A DNA stretch of 64,000 nucleotides from an uncultured Chryseobacterium sp. (GTDB taxonomy: Bacteria; Bacteroidota; Bacteroidia; Flavobacteriales; Weeksellaceae). Position 1 is the stretch's first letter, and the number at the start of each line of letters is the position of its first letter. The notes under the pieces are model-generated. The model worked only from the letters and a program-made list of their open reading frames with translations, made no database searches and was not told the origin of the DNA. The position numbers and the translations under genes are program-made. Below are positions 8,910 through 18,528 of this stretch, piece after piece. The DNA lies in assembly GCA_913778275.1 (NCBI GenBank), contig CAJYWN010000009.1, forward strand, positions 124,001-188,000. The letters are read 5' to 3'.

Positions 8910-10124
8910 ATGAAATATCTCAATATAAAAATCTCCTTATTTATCAACTATTTTGTTTTTGCAGCTTTACTGAACAGCGTGGGACTGCTTATTCAGAAAT
9001 CTCAAAACAGCTATGGTGTATCCGGAGTAAAAGCAAGCTTTCTGGAACCGGCGAAAGATTTAACAATAGCAATGGTGGCTTTTTTAGTAGGCTCCTTTCT
9101 TCCGAAATTAGGATTTAAGACGGGGATGCTTCTTGCGTATGCTGTTGTTTTTATAGGATGCCTGCAGATGTATTTTGGGAATTCATTTTCGAATGTGATG
9201 ATATTATTTGCCTGTACGGGATTTTCATTCGCAATTATTAAAGTATCCGTATTAACAATGCTTGGAATCATTACTAATACGGAAAGCAGGCACAAGGCAT
9301 TCATGGGTTATATTGAAAGTGTTTTTATGCTCGGTATTGTATGTGCCTATATTATATTTCCCCTGTTTTACAGTGACTCCAATCCCAATGCTTGGCTTAG
9401 GGTATATCTAATTTTAGCAGGATTAATAGCCATTGTATTTACATTTTTATTCTTCTCGGATTTTAATTTTCCTCCTGTTGAAAATACTTCATTAAAAGAA
9501 GATCTTGTCAATATGCTGAGAATTTTAGTACAACCGATCATGATGCTCTTTGCTGTATTTGCATTTATGTATGTCATGACGGAACAGGGAATTATGTCAT
9601 GGCTGCCGACTTTTAATCAGAATGTGCTTCATCTTAACGAAAGACTTGCCGCACAGATGGCGGTTGTTCTGATGCTGAGTATTGCATTCGGAAGGTTTAT
9701 ATCTGGCTTTATTGTAAAGAGGATTCATTGGCATATCTATCTTACCGTTTGCCTGCTTCTGGCTGCAGCCATTATCTTGATAGTGCTTCCGAGGGCTGAA
9801 GGACTCAATATTGCGGAAGTAAATTCCGTTACCGGCATTCCCGTCATCGGATTTGTATTTCCGCTGATAGGACTGTTTTTAGCGCCTGTTTATCCCATCA
9901 TCAATTCCACCATTCTCAGCGCTACCAAAAAAGAAGAGCACAGTGCGGTTGCAGGGATTCTCACTTTCTTTTCAGCTCTTGGCGGTACCAGCGGTTCTCT
10001 TATTCTGGGGTATTTATTTCAGGAACTGCAGAGCGGAAAAGCCTTTTACTTCTCCCTCATTCCACTCACCATACTTATGGCGATCATTTACCTGATAAGA
10101 AAACAAACAGAGCGTAAAGGCTGA
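8910..10124 (+). CDS. MFS transporter, probable trehalose or sugar importer
   Basis: The 404-residue protein has about twelve hydrophobic helices and resembles the TsgA/FucP branch of MFS permeases. The start MKYLNIKISLFINYF puts the first helix directly at the N-terminus. It is followed 29 bp later by a cytoplasmic trehalase, so import of the intact disaccharide followed by intracellular hydrolysis is the simplest model. Substrate is inferred from context only. It is divergent from the AraC-type regulator, with a 124-bp gap that should contain both promoters. Confidence 0.87.
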   Translation: MKYLNIKISLFINYFVFAALLNSVGLLIQKSQNSYGVSGVKASFLEPAKDLTIAMVAFLVGSFLPKLGFKTGMLLAYAVVFIGCLQMYFGNSFSNVMILFACTGFSFAIIKVSVLTMLGIITNTESRHKAFMGYIESVFMLGIVCAYIIFPLFYSDSNPNAWLRVYLILAGLIAIVFTFLFFSDFNFPPVENTSLKEDLVNMLRILVQPIMMLFAVFAFMYVMTEQGIMSWLPTFNQNVLHLNERLAAQMAVVLMLSIAFGRFISGFIVKRIHWHIYLTVCLLLAAAIILIVLPRAEGLNIAEVNSVTGIPVIGFVFPLIGLFLAPVYPIINSTILSATKKEEHSAVAGILTFFSALGGTSGSLILGYLFQELQSGKAFYFSLIPLTILMAIIYLIRKQTERKG

Positions 10125-10153
10125 ATATAGTTGTATCATTTAAACTGAAAACA

Positions 10154-11611
10154 ATGCTATTAGAATTAGAAGACATACAAGAACTTTTTGTACAGGTGCA
10201 GGAATCCGGTATTTTTTCCGACCAGAAGAAAATGGCGGATGCCATTCCCAATATTCCGGCACAGGAAATAATGCTAAAATATGATCAGGAAAAGAATCAG
10301 GAAACATTTAATCTGAAGGACTTTGTGTATGCACATTTTTCTTTTGCGGAATTTCCGGAATTCAATTCCCCTGATCGGCGTTTAGATATACAGGAACATA
10401 TAAAAAAATTGTGGAAACATCTTACCGTTTCAAATACCGAAGATAGCGGTACGTTGATCGGACTTCCAAAACCTTATATCGTTCCGGGGGGAAGATTTAG
10501 TGAGTTCTTCTATTGGGACAGCTATTTTGTAATGCTCGGACTGGAGGCTCATCATGAAACGGAATTGATGAAAAACATCGTAGAGAATGCTGCTTTCCTG
10601 ATAGAAAATTATGGAAAAATTCCCAATGGAAACCGTACTTATTTTCTGAGCAGATCCCAGCCTCCTTATTTTTTTCTGATGCTGGAGCTGCTGGCAGAAA
10701 CTACGGGAGAGTTTGATGTATTGCTCAGATATCTTCCGGTGGTAGAAAAGGAATATCAGTACTGGATGAATCCTGAAGAAGGAAAATTGTTACAGTTACA
10801 GGACGGAACCTTTCTCAACCGTTACTATGACCCAAAAAATGCTCCGAGAGAAGAAAGCTATTCGATCGATCTAGAAGATAAATCCAAGTCCAAAAACTCA
10901 AATTTTTATATCGACATACGAAGTGCCTGTGAATCGGGATGGGATTTTTCTTCCCGATGGTTTGAAGATCCTGTCGATATTGGTACCATCAGTACTACCC
11001 GGATTATTCCAGTAGATCTTAATTCCATGTTATTCCGATTGGAAGAGTTCTTGGGAAATACTTTTGAGTTATACGCTAAAAATTATGAAAAGGCAGAATT
11101 TTACCGTAATGCAGCAGATAAAAGAGCAGCAGCCATCAGCAAATATCTTTGGAACAGTACTGAAAACAGGTACGCAGACTATAATTTTTCAAAAGAGAAA
11201 AATACCGCCTCTATCAATGCAGGTTTGCTGTATCCTCTTTTTTTTAAGATTGCCGGTAAAGAACAGGCAGAATATATGGCAGAATTACTGCAAAACGAAC
11301 TTTTAAAGGATGGAGGAGTGCTCACCACCAACGTACATTCCGGACAGCAGTGGGATTCTCCCAATTGCTGGGCCCCATTGCAATGGATCTGTTACCAGTC
11401 AATGAAAAATTATGGATATGGTGAGCTTGCTCTGAAAATAAAAAACAGCTGGTGCAGAAATGTTGAAAACATGTATGAAAAAACAGGAAAAATGATGGAA
11501 AAATACAATGCGATAAACCCTGATAAAATTGCGGAAGGAGGAGAATATAAAAACCAGGATGGCTTTGGGTGGACTAACGGAGTCTATATAAAATTTGTAA
11601 CAATTGAATAA
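10154..11611 (+). CDS. treF: Cytoplasmic alpha,alpha-trehalase, GH37
   Basis: The 485-residue enzyme hydrolyses trehalose to two glucoses. Both GH37 signatures are present: PGGRFSEFFYWDSY at residues 111-124 and QWDSPNCWAP near residue 401. The motif ESGWDFSSRW carries the catalytic acid Asp, and MMEKYN near the C-terminus carries the catalytic base Glu. There is no signal peptide, so it acts in the cytoplasm like E. coli TreF (549 residues) rather than periplasmic TreA. It lies directly after the MFS importer gene. Confidence 0.95.
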   Translation: MLLELEDIQELFVQVQESGIFSDQKKMADAIPNIPAQEIMLKYDQEKNQETFNLKDFVYAHFSFAEFPEFNSPDRRLDIQEHIKKLWKHLTVSNTEDSGTLIGLPKPYIVPGGRFSEFFYWDSYFVMLGLEAHHETELMKNIVENAAFLIENYGKIPNGNRTYFLSRSQPPYFFLMLELLAETTGEFDVLLRYLPVVEKEYQYWMNPEEGKLLQLQDGTFLNRYYDPKNAPREESYSIDLEDKSKSKNSNFYIDIRSACESGWDFSSRWFEDPVDIGTISTTRIIPVDLNSMLFRLEEFLGNTFELYAKNYEKAEFYRNAADKRAAAISKYLWNSTENRYADYNFSKEKNTASINAGLLYPLFFKIAGKEQAEYMAELLQNELLKDGGVLTTNVHSGQQWDSPNCWAPLQWICYQSMKNYGYGELALKIKNSWCRNVENMYEKTGKMMEKYNAINPDKIAEGGEYKNQDGFGWTNGVYIKFVTIE

Positions 11612-11717
11612 TTACGATAAACACTATATGTTTTAGGGATTTGAATCATCTTATTTTATTTAATTAATCATTATAAAAATGTTAAGAAAAAGTTAAATTT
11701 TACAGTTTTTATCCACA

Positions 11718-11740
11718 GCAAACGTTTGCACAAACGTTTG
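11718..11740. promoter_or_regulatory. Tandem LacI-type operator
   Basis: GCAAACGTTTGC at 11718-11729 is a perfect 12-bp palindrome. A second core, CAAACGTTTG, lies at 11731-11740. Their centres are 12 bp apart. CG-centred palindromes of this kind are the classic LacI/GalR target. The site is about 150 bp before the GH65 start codon. A possible -7 box, TAGATTTA, lies downstream near 11798, so the operator may work from upstream of the promoter. Confidence 0.75.
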
Positions 11741-11887
11741 CAATTAACAAAAGTTTAACATTACTGATGTAAGCGCATTTTCAATCAATTTTTAAGATAG
11801 ATTTATCCCAATAACAAAGAACAATATAAACTCATACACTGGAAAGAATAATTTTATAATTACTCATAAGCAAAAACTGACAACTAT

Positions 11888-13894
11888 ATGAAACCTATAA
11901 TTTTTACCATTTGCATCAATCTTATTTCATGTGTTTGTTTTGCGCAAAAACATACTTCTGATGAATGGCACCTTACAGCCAGTTCCAGAGCAGACTATAA
12001 TGGGGTTTCTATGGCAAACGGGCAATTCGGAATTGTTACGGATGATACTCCTTTGCGTCATAAAGAAGTTATTTTGGGAGGAGTATATGAAGCAAGCCCT
12101 GAGAACGGAATAAGCAGAGTAGTACGGGGAATAGAATTTTTAAATTTAAAATTAACAATCAACCAGCAGGAAATAAACGGACAAAACATCAGCAATTGGA
12201 AACAGACCATTGATATGAAAAATGGTATTTCTACCACATCTTTTTCTTTTAGGGACCTTGCTGAGGTCGATTACAGCATTTTTGCCAACAGAGCCAATCC
12301 TTTTGCAGCAATGGCTATTGTGGAAATTACACCGGAAAAAGATATTGAAATATCGGCATTCAATTATATGCATATTCCGGATGAATTAAAAAATGCCAAA
12401 AAAAACTACCGTATCCTGAAAGATAATGAGTACCTCATGCCTGTTTTCGGTACAGTAGCCAATACGCTTAACGGCAAATACAAAATAGCGGCCTCCACTA
12501 CATTTTTATTTGACTCCCAGAAAGAGAATTTAATCTATGCAAACGAAGAGCTGGGATTTACTAAAAAGCTTTCTAAAGGTATAAAATACAGGTTTGCTGT
12601 TGCCGGCGGAATCTGCACATCAAAAGATGTAACCGATCCGTTGAACGAATCTGAAAGACAGCCCATTTTTGCCTTACAGGAAGGTATTGATAAAATGCTG
12701 GAAAGGCATAAAAATGCATGGGCTGAACTCTGGAGTTCCGGAGATATAGAAATTGAAGGAGATCTGGATGCACAGCAGAGGATACGTTTTGCACTTTATA
12801 ATCTGTATTCTTTTATCAGACCCGACTCAAGGCAAAGCATTGCTCCAATGGGCCTTTCTTCGCAGGGCTATAACGGACATATCTTCTGGGATACCGAACT
12901 TTGGATGTATCCTGTTTTTCTGGCGCTGCAGCCGGAGATGGCAAAATCATGTCTGGATTACAGGGCAGACAGACTTGCAAAAGCAAAGCAGAAAGCATCT
13001 ATCTATGGGTATAAAGGAGCAATGTTTCCATGGGAGTCAGACGACACCGGAGAGGAAGCGACACCAACATGGGCGTTAACGGGTATTTTTGAGCAACATA
13101 TTACTTCAGATGTAGCCATTGCATTCTGGAACTACTATACGGTAACACAAAATAAAAACTGGCTGAAGGAAAATTATGCTATTCTGCAGCAGACCGCAGA
13201 TTTCTGGGTAAGCCGGGTACACAAAAATGATGACGGAAGCTATTCTATTAAAAATGTAGTAGGTGCGGATGAATATGCCCAGCATGTGGATGATAATGCC
13301 TTCACCAACGGTTCCGCAATAGAAACCCTTAAAAACACCATTAAAGCAGCTGAAATTCTTGGTGAAAAGGCCAACCCAATGTGGAAAGAAGTTGCCGAAA
13401 AGCTTTTAATTCACAGGGAAAATGGAATCACCCAAAACTATAAAGGATACAAAGGGCAAATGATAAAACAGGCAGATGTCAATCTGCTGGCCTATCCGCT
13501 GCATATTATTACAGATAAAAATCAGATAGAAAACGATCTGGCTTATTATGCTGAGAAAATGGATAAGAATGACGGACCGGCTATGGGATCGGGAGTACTC
13601 GCCGTGATCTATGCCAGAATGGGGAATGCTGAAAAAGCCTATGAATATTTTGTAAAATCTTATCTGCCCAACGCAAGACCTCCTTTCGGCGTTTTTTCTG
13701 AATCTGCAAAAAGTAACAATCCGTATTTCGCCACAGGAGCAGGAGCCATGTTACAGAGCATTATCTATGGATTCGGAGGTGCGGAGCTTACAGATTCCGG
13801 AATCAAGTACAACAAAGGAATTCTTCCTAAAAAGTGGAAATCCCTCAAAATAAAAGGCATCGGGAATGATGAAAAAACAATACACATCCGATAA
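11888..13894 (+). CDS. Exported GH65 glycosidase (trehalase or kojibiose hydrolase type)
   Basis: The 668-residue protein has a signal peptide ending near residue 20 (CFAQ). The GH65 (alpha/alpha)6 barrel is recognised from GHIFWDTELWMYP, FPWESDDTGEE and GADEYAQHVDDNAFTNG, whose Glu is the catalytic acid of the family. GH65 includes phosphorylases and hydrolases acting on alpha-glucobioses such as trehalose, kojibiose, nigerose and maltose. Export to the periplasm, where free phosphate use is less likely, favours a hydrolase. A kojibiose-specific GH65 hydrolase is known in Flavobacterium johnsoniae, so kojibiose is a real alternative to trehalose. First gene of the LacI-controlled SusCD operon. 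Confidence 0.88.
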   Translation: MKPIIFTICINLISCVCFAQKHTSDEWHLTASSRADYNGVSMANGQFGIVTDDTPLRHKEVILGGVYEASPENGISRVVRGIEFLNLKLTINQQEINGQNISNWKQTIDMKNGISTTSFSFRDLAEVDYSIFANRANPFAAMAIVEITPEKDIEISAFNYMHIPDELKNAKKNYRILKDNEYLMPVFGTVANTLNGKYKIAASTTFLFDSQKENLIYANEELGFTKKLSKGIKYRFAVAGGICTSKDVTDPLNESERQPIFALQEGIDKMLERHKNAWAELWSSGDIEIEGDLDAQQRIRFALYNLYSFIRPDSRQSIAPMGLSSQGYNGHIFWDTELWMYPVFLALQPEMAKSCLDYRADRLAKAKQKASIYGYKGAMFPWESDDTGEEATPTWALTGIFEQHITSDVAIAFWNYYTVTQNKNWLKENYAILQQTADFWVSRVHKNDDGSYSIKNVVGADEYAQHVDDNAFTNGSAIETLKNTIKAAEILGEKANPMWKEVAEKLLIHRENGITQNYKGYKGQMIKQADVNLLAYPLHIITDKNQIENDLAYYAEKMDKNDGPAMGSGVLAVIYARMGNAEKAYEYFVKSYLPNARPPFGVFSESAKSNNPYFATGAGAMLQSIIYGFGGAELTDSGIKYNKGILPKKWKSLKIKGIGNDEKTIHIR

Positions 13895-13938
13895 CTTTTA
13901 AGAACAGCACAAATTAGAAATCTAAAATTTTTAAACAA

Positions 13939-16755
13939 ATGAAAAAACTCAAATTACCTTTGGTTCTTGCAGCCCTTATGGTCAGTGGAATTACTGTGGC
14001 ACAAAAGCAGGATTCAACCAGAGAAAAAAAAATTGACGAGGTCGTACTCATTGGTTACGGCTCGACGAAAAAAAAGGATGCAACAGGTGCATTGACATCA
14101 GTAAAAGCTGAAGATTTTAATAAAGGAACCAACACCTCTCCTGAACAATTATTACAGGGAAAAGCGGCTGGTGTACAAATCACTTCCGCAAGTGGTGATC
14201 CAAATGGTAAATCATCGGTCAGAATCAGAGGCTTCAGTTCTATCCGGTCCGGTACAGATCCTTTATATGTTATAGACGGTGTGCCAATATCTTCAGGAGA
14301 TAGTAGTTCCGGAAGAGCAGATATAGGTTTTGGTTCGGGCGGATCCAATAATCCTATGAATTTTATTAATCCCAGTGATATTGAAAGTATGGATGTGCTA
14401 AAAGATGCTTCTGCTACTGCAATATATGGTTCCAGAGGAGCAAACGGAGTTATTCTGATTACTACTAAAAAAGGAAAAAAAGGAATAGGACAACTATCAT
14501 TTGCTACAACAGCAGGTTTCAGTAATGTTTCTAAGAAGTATGATATTTTAACAGCTTCAGAATATGCAGCTAAAAATCCGAGTAAAAATTTCGGAAGCGA
14601 TGTAGATGCATTTAAGGAGATTACAAGAGGCGGTTCCAACCAGCAATATGATCTATCGTATGGAGGAGGAACAGATAATGGCAGTTACAGGATATCGTTA
14701 GGGTATCTTGATCAAAAGGGAGTTTTAAAAAATTCGGGTCAAAATAAAACAAATATATCATATAATTTAATACAAAATTTCTTTGATAAAAAGTTCCGGC
14801 TTGAATCATCCTTTTCTGCAAGCTTTATAAAATCATACTCTCCACCTTTAGCAGAGGCAGCTGGTGCAGAAGGAGATTTAATCATCAGTGCGTTAAGATG
14901 GAATCCTACTCGTGCATTATATGACGCCAATGATCCTTCAGGTTATACTATTGTAAGTGATAATCCCCGAAACCCGCTTAACTTATTAAATTACTATACA
15001 GACTACACCAAAACGTTCAGAACGGTCGGAAATATTACGGGTACATTACGATTAATTAAAGGACTGGAATACAAGGTTAATTTTGGTGTAGATTACTCTT
15101 CTTCTCAAAGAAGTATTGCTGCATCTTATTATATGAATAACAGAATTGTAAGTGATGCAAAAGGTGCCGCCGGTATTTCTAACATATATAAATATAATCA
15201 TTTAATTGAACATACATTAAATTATGAATCAAACATTACTAATGATTTAAAACTAAACGCCTTGGCAGGATATTCTTATCAGGAGTTTGATAACTACGGA
15301 CAAAACTTTGCCGCTACAAATTTTGTTTCTGCAGATGGTGTTCCTTTCCGTGATCAAAATTATTATCTAGATTATATATCAATCAGTAACACTCAAAATA
15401 CATCAGATACAGGATATTTCACTCAGGGCAGTTACCATGCACCTAATGATAAATTACAATCTATGTTTGGGCGGGCTATTGTAAGCTATAAAAATAAGTA
15501 TATCCTGAATGCCACTGTTAGAAGAGATGGTTCTTCAAAATTTGGGGATAATCACAAATATGGAACTTTTCCGGCAATCTCAGTTGCTTGGAATATTGAT
15601 AAAGAAGATTTTCTGCCAAAAGTATTCAACTCTTTGAAATTGAGAGGAGGTTGGGGAATCACTGGAAATCAGGACTTTAATTCAGGAAGGTCACAAGAGA
15701 ACTGGCAGGCATTTAACGGAACTTGGAGAGGAATCAATGTGAAAAACGAAGATTTGAAATGGGAAGAGACCATGCAATACAACGCCGGGGTAGACTTCGG
15801 AATTCTTCAGAATAAACTAACAGGTAGTTTAGATTTTTATAATAAAACAACCAAAGATTTATTATGGCCAAAATATGTAATTCTATATCCAAGTGATACT
15901 CCCTATCAATGGAGAAACTTGGACAATACGCGTATTAAATCTAAAGGAATTGAGTTCTCATTAAATTATAAATTAATTAGCAGCGACAATTTAAATATAG
16001 AAATTGGCGGTAATGGTTCTTACAATATTACTAAAGCAACAGGAGTAGCAGCAGACGGCTTTACAAATCCTTGGGGTATAGAAACGGGTGTTCTTAATGG
16101 ACAGGGACTTACTGATGAGTTCGTACAGGGCCATATAGATGGTGGAGAACTTTATACTTTCTACCTTAGACAATTTGTAGGGTTTGATTCAAACGGGCTT
16201 TCAATATACAAAACTGAAGACGGAGGAACAACAACTGATCTTGGAAAAGCCGCTAAAATGGCTTCTGGTTCAGCACTTCCAAAATATAATGTAGGGCTGT
16301 ATGTAAAAGGGAACTATAAAGATTTCGATTTTACGATTAATGGATATGGGCAATATGGAGGTAAAGTGTACGACAATACGGCTAATGCATTATTTTATAG
16401 GGATGCATTTACAGGCGGTACCAATGTGACGATGGAAGTAGCAAATAATAATGAAGCAAGCAAAGGAAACTCTAATGCTGCATCAACACGTTTTTTACAT
16501 TCTTCTGACTTCTTTAGACTGGCTAACATGAGCATCGGCTATACATTAAAAGGTGAGGGCGGAGTTTTTAATTATGTAAAATCAGTCAGAATTAACATCA
16601 CAGGACAAAATTTATTTGTGATTACAGGATATGATGGATTTGATCCTGAAGTTAATACCAATAAGGCAATTAATGGAGTACCTTCATATGGGGTTGATTA
16701 TGCTTCGTACCCTAAAGCAAGAATAATTTCTGCAGGAATTAATGTTAATTTTTAA
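13939..16755 (+). CDS. SusC/RagA-type TonB-dependent outer-membrane transporter
   Basis: The 938-residue protein has a signal peptide followed almost at once by the plug: IDEVVLIGYGSTKKKDATGA, DPLYVIDGVPI and ATAIYGSRGANGVILITTKKGK. The usual N-terminal carboxypeptidase-regulatory-like domain of about 80 residues is missing, so this is the short SusC form. A 22-strand barrel follows and ends in an aromatic-rich terminal strand (ARIISAGINVNF). With SusD it imports oligosaccharides across the outer membrane using TonB. It lies 44 bp after the GH65 gene and 18 bp before susD. Confidence 0.96.
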   Translation: MKKLKLPLVLAALMVSGITVAQKQDSTREKKIDEVVLIGYGSTKKKDATGALTSVKAEDFNKGTNTSPEQLLQGKAAGVQITSASGDPNGKSSVRIRGFSSIRSGTDPLYVIDGVPISSGDSSSGRADIGFGSGGSNNPMNFINPSDIESMDVLKDASATAIYGSRGANGVILITTKKGKKGIGQLSFATTAGFSNVSKKYDILTASEYAAKNPSKNFGSDVDAFKEITRGGSNQQYDLSYGGGTDNGSYRISLGYLDQKGVLKNSGQNKTNISYNLIQNFFDKKFRLESSFSASFIKSYSPPLAEAAGAEGDLIISALRWNPTRALYDANDPSGYTIVSDNPRNPLNLLNYYTDYTKTFRTVGNITGTLRLIKGLEYKVNFGVDYSSSQRSIAASYYMNNRIVSDAKGAAGISNIYKYNHLIEHTLNYESNITNDLKLNALAGYSYQEFDNYGQNFAATNFVSADGVPFRDQNYYLDYISISNTQNTSDTGYFTQGSYHAPNDKLQSMFGRAIVSYKNKYILNATVRRDGSSKFGDNHKYGTFPAISVAWNIDKEDFLPKVFNSLKLRGGWGITGNQDFNSGRSQENWQAFNGTWRGINVKNEDLKWEETMQYNAGVDFGILQNKLTGSLDFYNKTTKDLLWPKYVILYPSDTPYQWRNLDNTRIKSKGIEFSLNYKLISSDNLNIEIGGNGSYNITKATGVAADGFTNPWGIETGVLNGQGLTDEFVQGHIDGGELYTFYLRQFVGFDSNGLSIYKTEDGGTTTDLGKAAKMASGSALPKYNVGLYVKGNYKDFDFTINGYGQYGGKVYDNTANALFYRDAFTGGTNVTMEVANNNEASKGNSNAASTRFLHSSDFFRLANMSIGYTLKGEGGVFNYVKSVRINITGQNLFVITGYDGFDPEVNTNKAINGVPSYGVDYASYPKARIISAGINVNF

Positions 16756-16773
16756 TTTAAAAAATATAAAATA

Positions 16774-18348
16774 ATGAATAAAAAAATATTTGCCATTAGT
16801 GTTTTATTACTTGCACTAATGGGTTGTAATCTGGATGAAAATCTGAATGATACTTTAAGCGATAAAGATGCTGAAGCAGCAGGCGTTAATACTGCTTCCG
16901 GCGTATTAGGTTACTCTTACCAATTACTTGAAGCTGTTGGCAGCCCATGGTCAGTATGGACTTTAAATGAGGACTCTTCTGATGAGGAAGCTAAACCTAC
17001 AAGAGGGGGAGATTGGTATGATGGAGGGAAGTGGCAACAAATGCATTTGCATACGTGGACTACTGCAAACCCACAAATTGTCAATAGTTATAATGATATT
17101 ACCAAAGGTATTGCTTATTCTACACAGGTGATGGGTTTTGCAAATGCTACTGCACAACAAAAAGCAGAAGGTACTTTTTTACAGACATATTTCTTATGGT
17201 TGCTTACAGATCATTTTGGACAGACCATTTTAAGAGAGCCTCGTGAAACAACACCGGTACCTTCAATCTATTGGAAAAGAGATGAGGCTATTGATAAAGA
17301 AATTGCAAGATTAGAAGCTGTAATAAATGATTTGCCGGTTTATTCTACGAGTACCGCATATAGAGCAAGTAAAAATGCAGGATATGCTTTATTAGCAAAA
17401 ATGTATCTTAATAGAGCGGTTTATAAGGCTACGGATGCAGATGGCAAACCACAGATTGTTACACCATCTATGTTCCAGTCTGCTGATATGGATAAAGTAA
17501 TTGAATATGCAGATAAAGCCATGATGGGAACCAGCTTTACAAGTATTTCAGGAAATACGGCAGGGCAGAACTATTTTCAAAATTTTGCACCGGATAACGG
17601 AGAAAAATCTACTGAGATTATTTTTTCCAAACAAAATACAAATTCCATAGGCTCTGCAATGTTTCAGTTTGCTTATATGACTACCCATTATAACCAGGTT
17701 CCTTCAGGATATAATGGTCCGGTAACAACAACAGATTTGTATAATAGATTTATTAGCAAAGATCCTAATGATCCCAGATTATCAACAACGTTACCTTATC
17801 TCACTGTTAATTCAGGCTTAAAAGCAGGCATTTTGATTGGACAGCAATATGATCAGAATGGTACACCGCTTAAAACAAGAAATGGTGCACCGCTGGTTTT
17901 TACAACAGATTTTGATATGTTGTCTTCTTCAGAGGAAAAAGGAATGAGGGTAATAAAATATTTACCGGATTTTAAAGGTGTTGCCAATCCAAACACTACT
18001 GCGAATAACGATTTTGTTTTTCTAAGTCATTCAGAGTGCATGCTCATGAAAGCTGAAGCGTATGCCAGAAAAGGAAATTTCACAATGGCCAATACGTTAA
18101 TTAATAGTCTGAGAACAGCAAGAGGTGCTGCAAATGTAAACGTTTCTACATTGCAGGATATTAATGATGAATATTCCAGAGAGTTATATTGGCAGGGACA
18201 CAGAAGAACTGTGCAAATCCGTTTTGGGACTTTCCTTCAGCCGTGCCAAGGCAGACAAACTACATCTGACAGACATGTAATGGTTTTCCCAATTCCATTA
18301 TTAGCATTAGCAGCTACACCTACAATGCATCAGAATCCCGGATATTAA
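16774..18348 (+). CDS. SusD/RagB-type surface glycan-binding lipoprotein
   Basis: The 524-residue lipoprotein has the lipobox Leu-Met-Gly-Cys with Cys18. The TPR-like SusD fold is shown by QTYFLWLLTDHFGQTILREP and NAGYALLAKMYLNRAVY. The C-terminus has the family ending RELYWQGHRRT...FPIP...QNPGY. The stretch between RIRFG-like and FPIP (about residues 482-500) is unusually worded for the family, but no frameshift improves it. It forms the lid of the SusC channel and binds the substrate at the cell surface. Confidence 0.95.
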   Translation: MNKKIFAISVLLLALMGCNLDENLNDTLSDKDAEAAGVNTASGVLGYSYQLLEAVGSPWSVWTLNEDSSDEEAKPTRGGDWYDGGKWQQMHLHTWTTANPQIVNSYNDITKGIAYSTQVMGFANATAQQKAEGTFLQTYFLWLLTDHFGQTILREPRETTPVPSIYWKRDEAIDKEIARLEAVINDLPVYSTSTAYRASKNAGYALLAKMYLNRAVYKATDADGKPQIVTPSMFQSADMDKVIEYADKAMMGTSFTSISGNTAGQNYFQNFAPDNGEKSTEIIFSKQNTNSIGSAMFQFAYMTTHYNQVPSGYNGPVTTTDLYNRFISKDPNDPRLSTTLPYLTVNSGLKAGILIGQQYDQNGTPLKTRNGAPLVFTTDFDMLSSSEEKGMRVIKYLPDFKGVANPNTTANNDFVFLSHSECMLMKAEAYARKGNFTMANTLINSLRTARGAANVNVSTLQDINDEYSRELYWQGHRRTVQIRFGTFLQPCQGRQTTSDRHVMVFPIPLLALAATPTMHQNPGY

Positions 18349-18381
18349 TCTTATAAATTAATTTTCATATAGTTTCTCACG

Positions 18382-18409
18382 GAAGGGTAGAGTGTATGCT
18401 TTACCCTTC
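18382..18409 (+). terminator. Hairpin after susD
   Basis: GAAGGGTA and TACCCTTC form an 8-bp stem around an 11-nt loop. The following T-run is weak, so it may attenuate rather than stop transcription before the GH13 gene. Confidence 0.5.
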
Positions 18410-18528
18410 TTATGAAGAAACACGAATCCGCTCTTCTTAATAGCAGGCAATCAACAGATCAGGAATAATTTTTTTATATTTAAATAAACCTGAATCAACT
18501 TCAGAATGCACCAAACAAAATTATGCTT

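Noticed and set aside
8828..9118. 96-codon plus-strand ORF overlapping the MFS start
   Set aside because: It overlaps the first transmembrane helices of a clear MFS protein in another frame and lacks any family feature.
14055..14639. 194-codon ORF on the minus strand inside the SusC gene
   Set aside because: It is the antisense of the conserved SusC plug domain, whose codon pattern leaves the opposite frame open. It has no own promoter or homology.
18200..18290. Compensated frameshift near the SusD C-terminus
   Set aside because: The stretch is unusual for the family, but the other two frames hit stops or read worse, and the frame returns to the conserved ending without indels.
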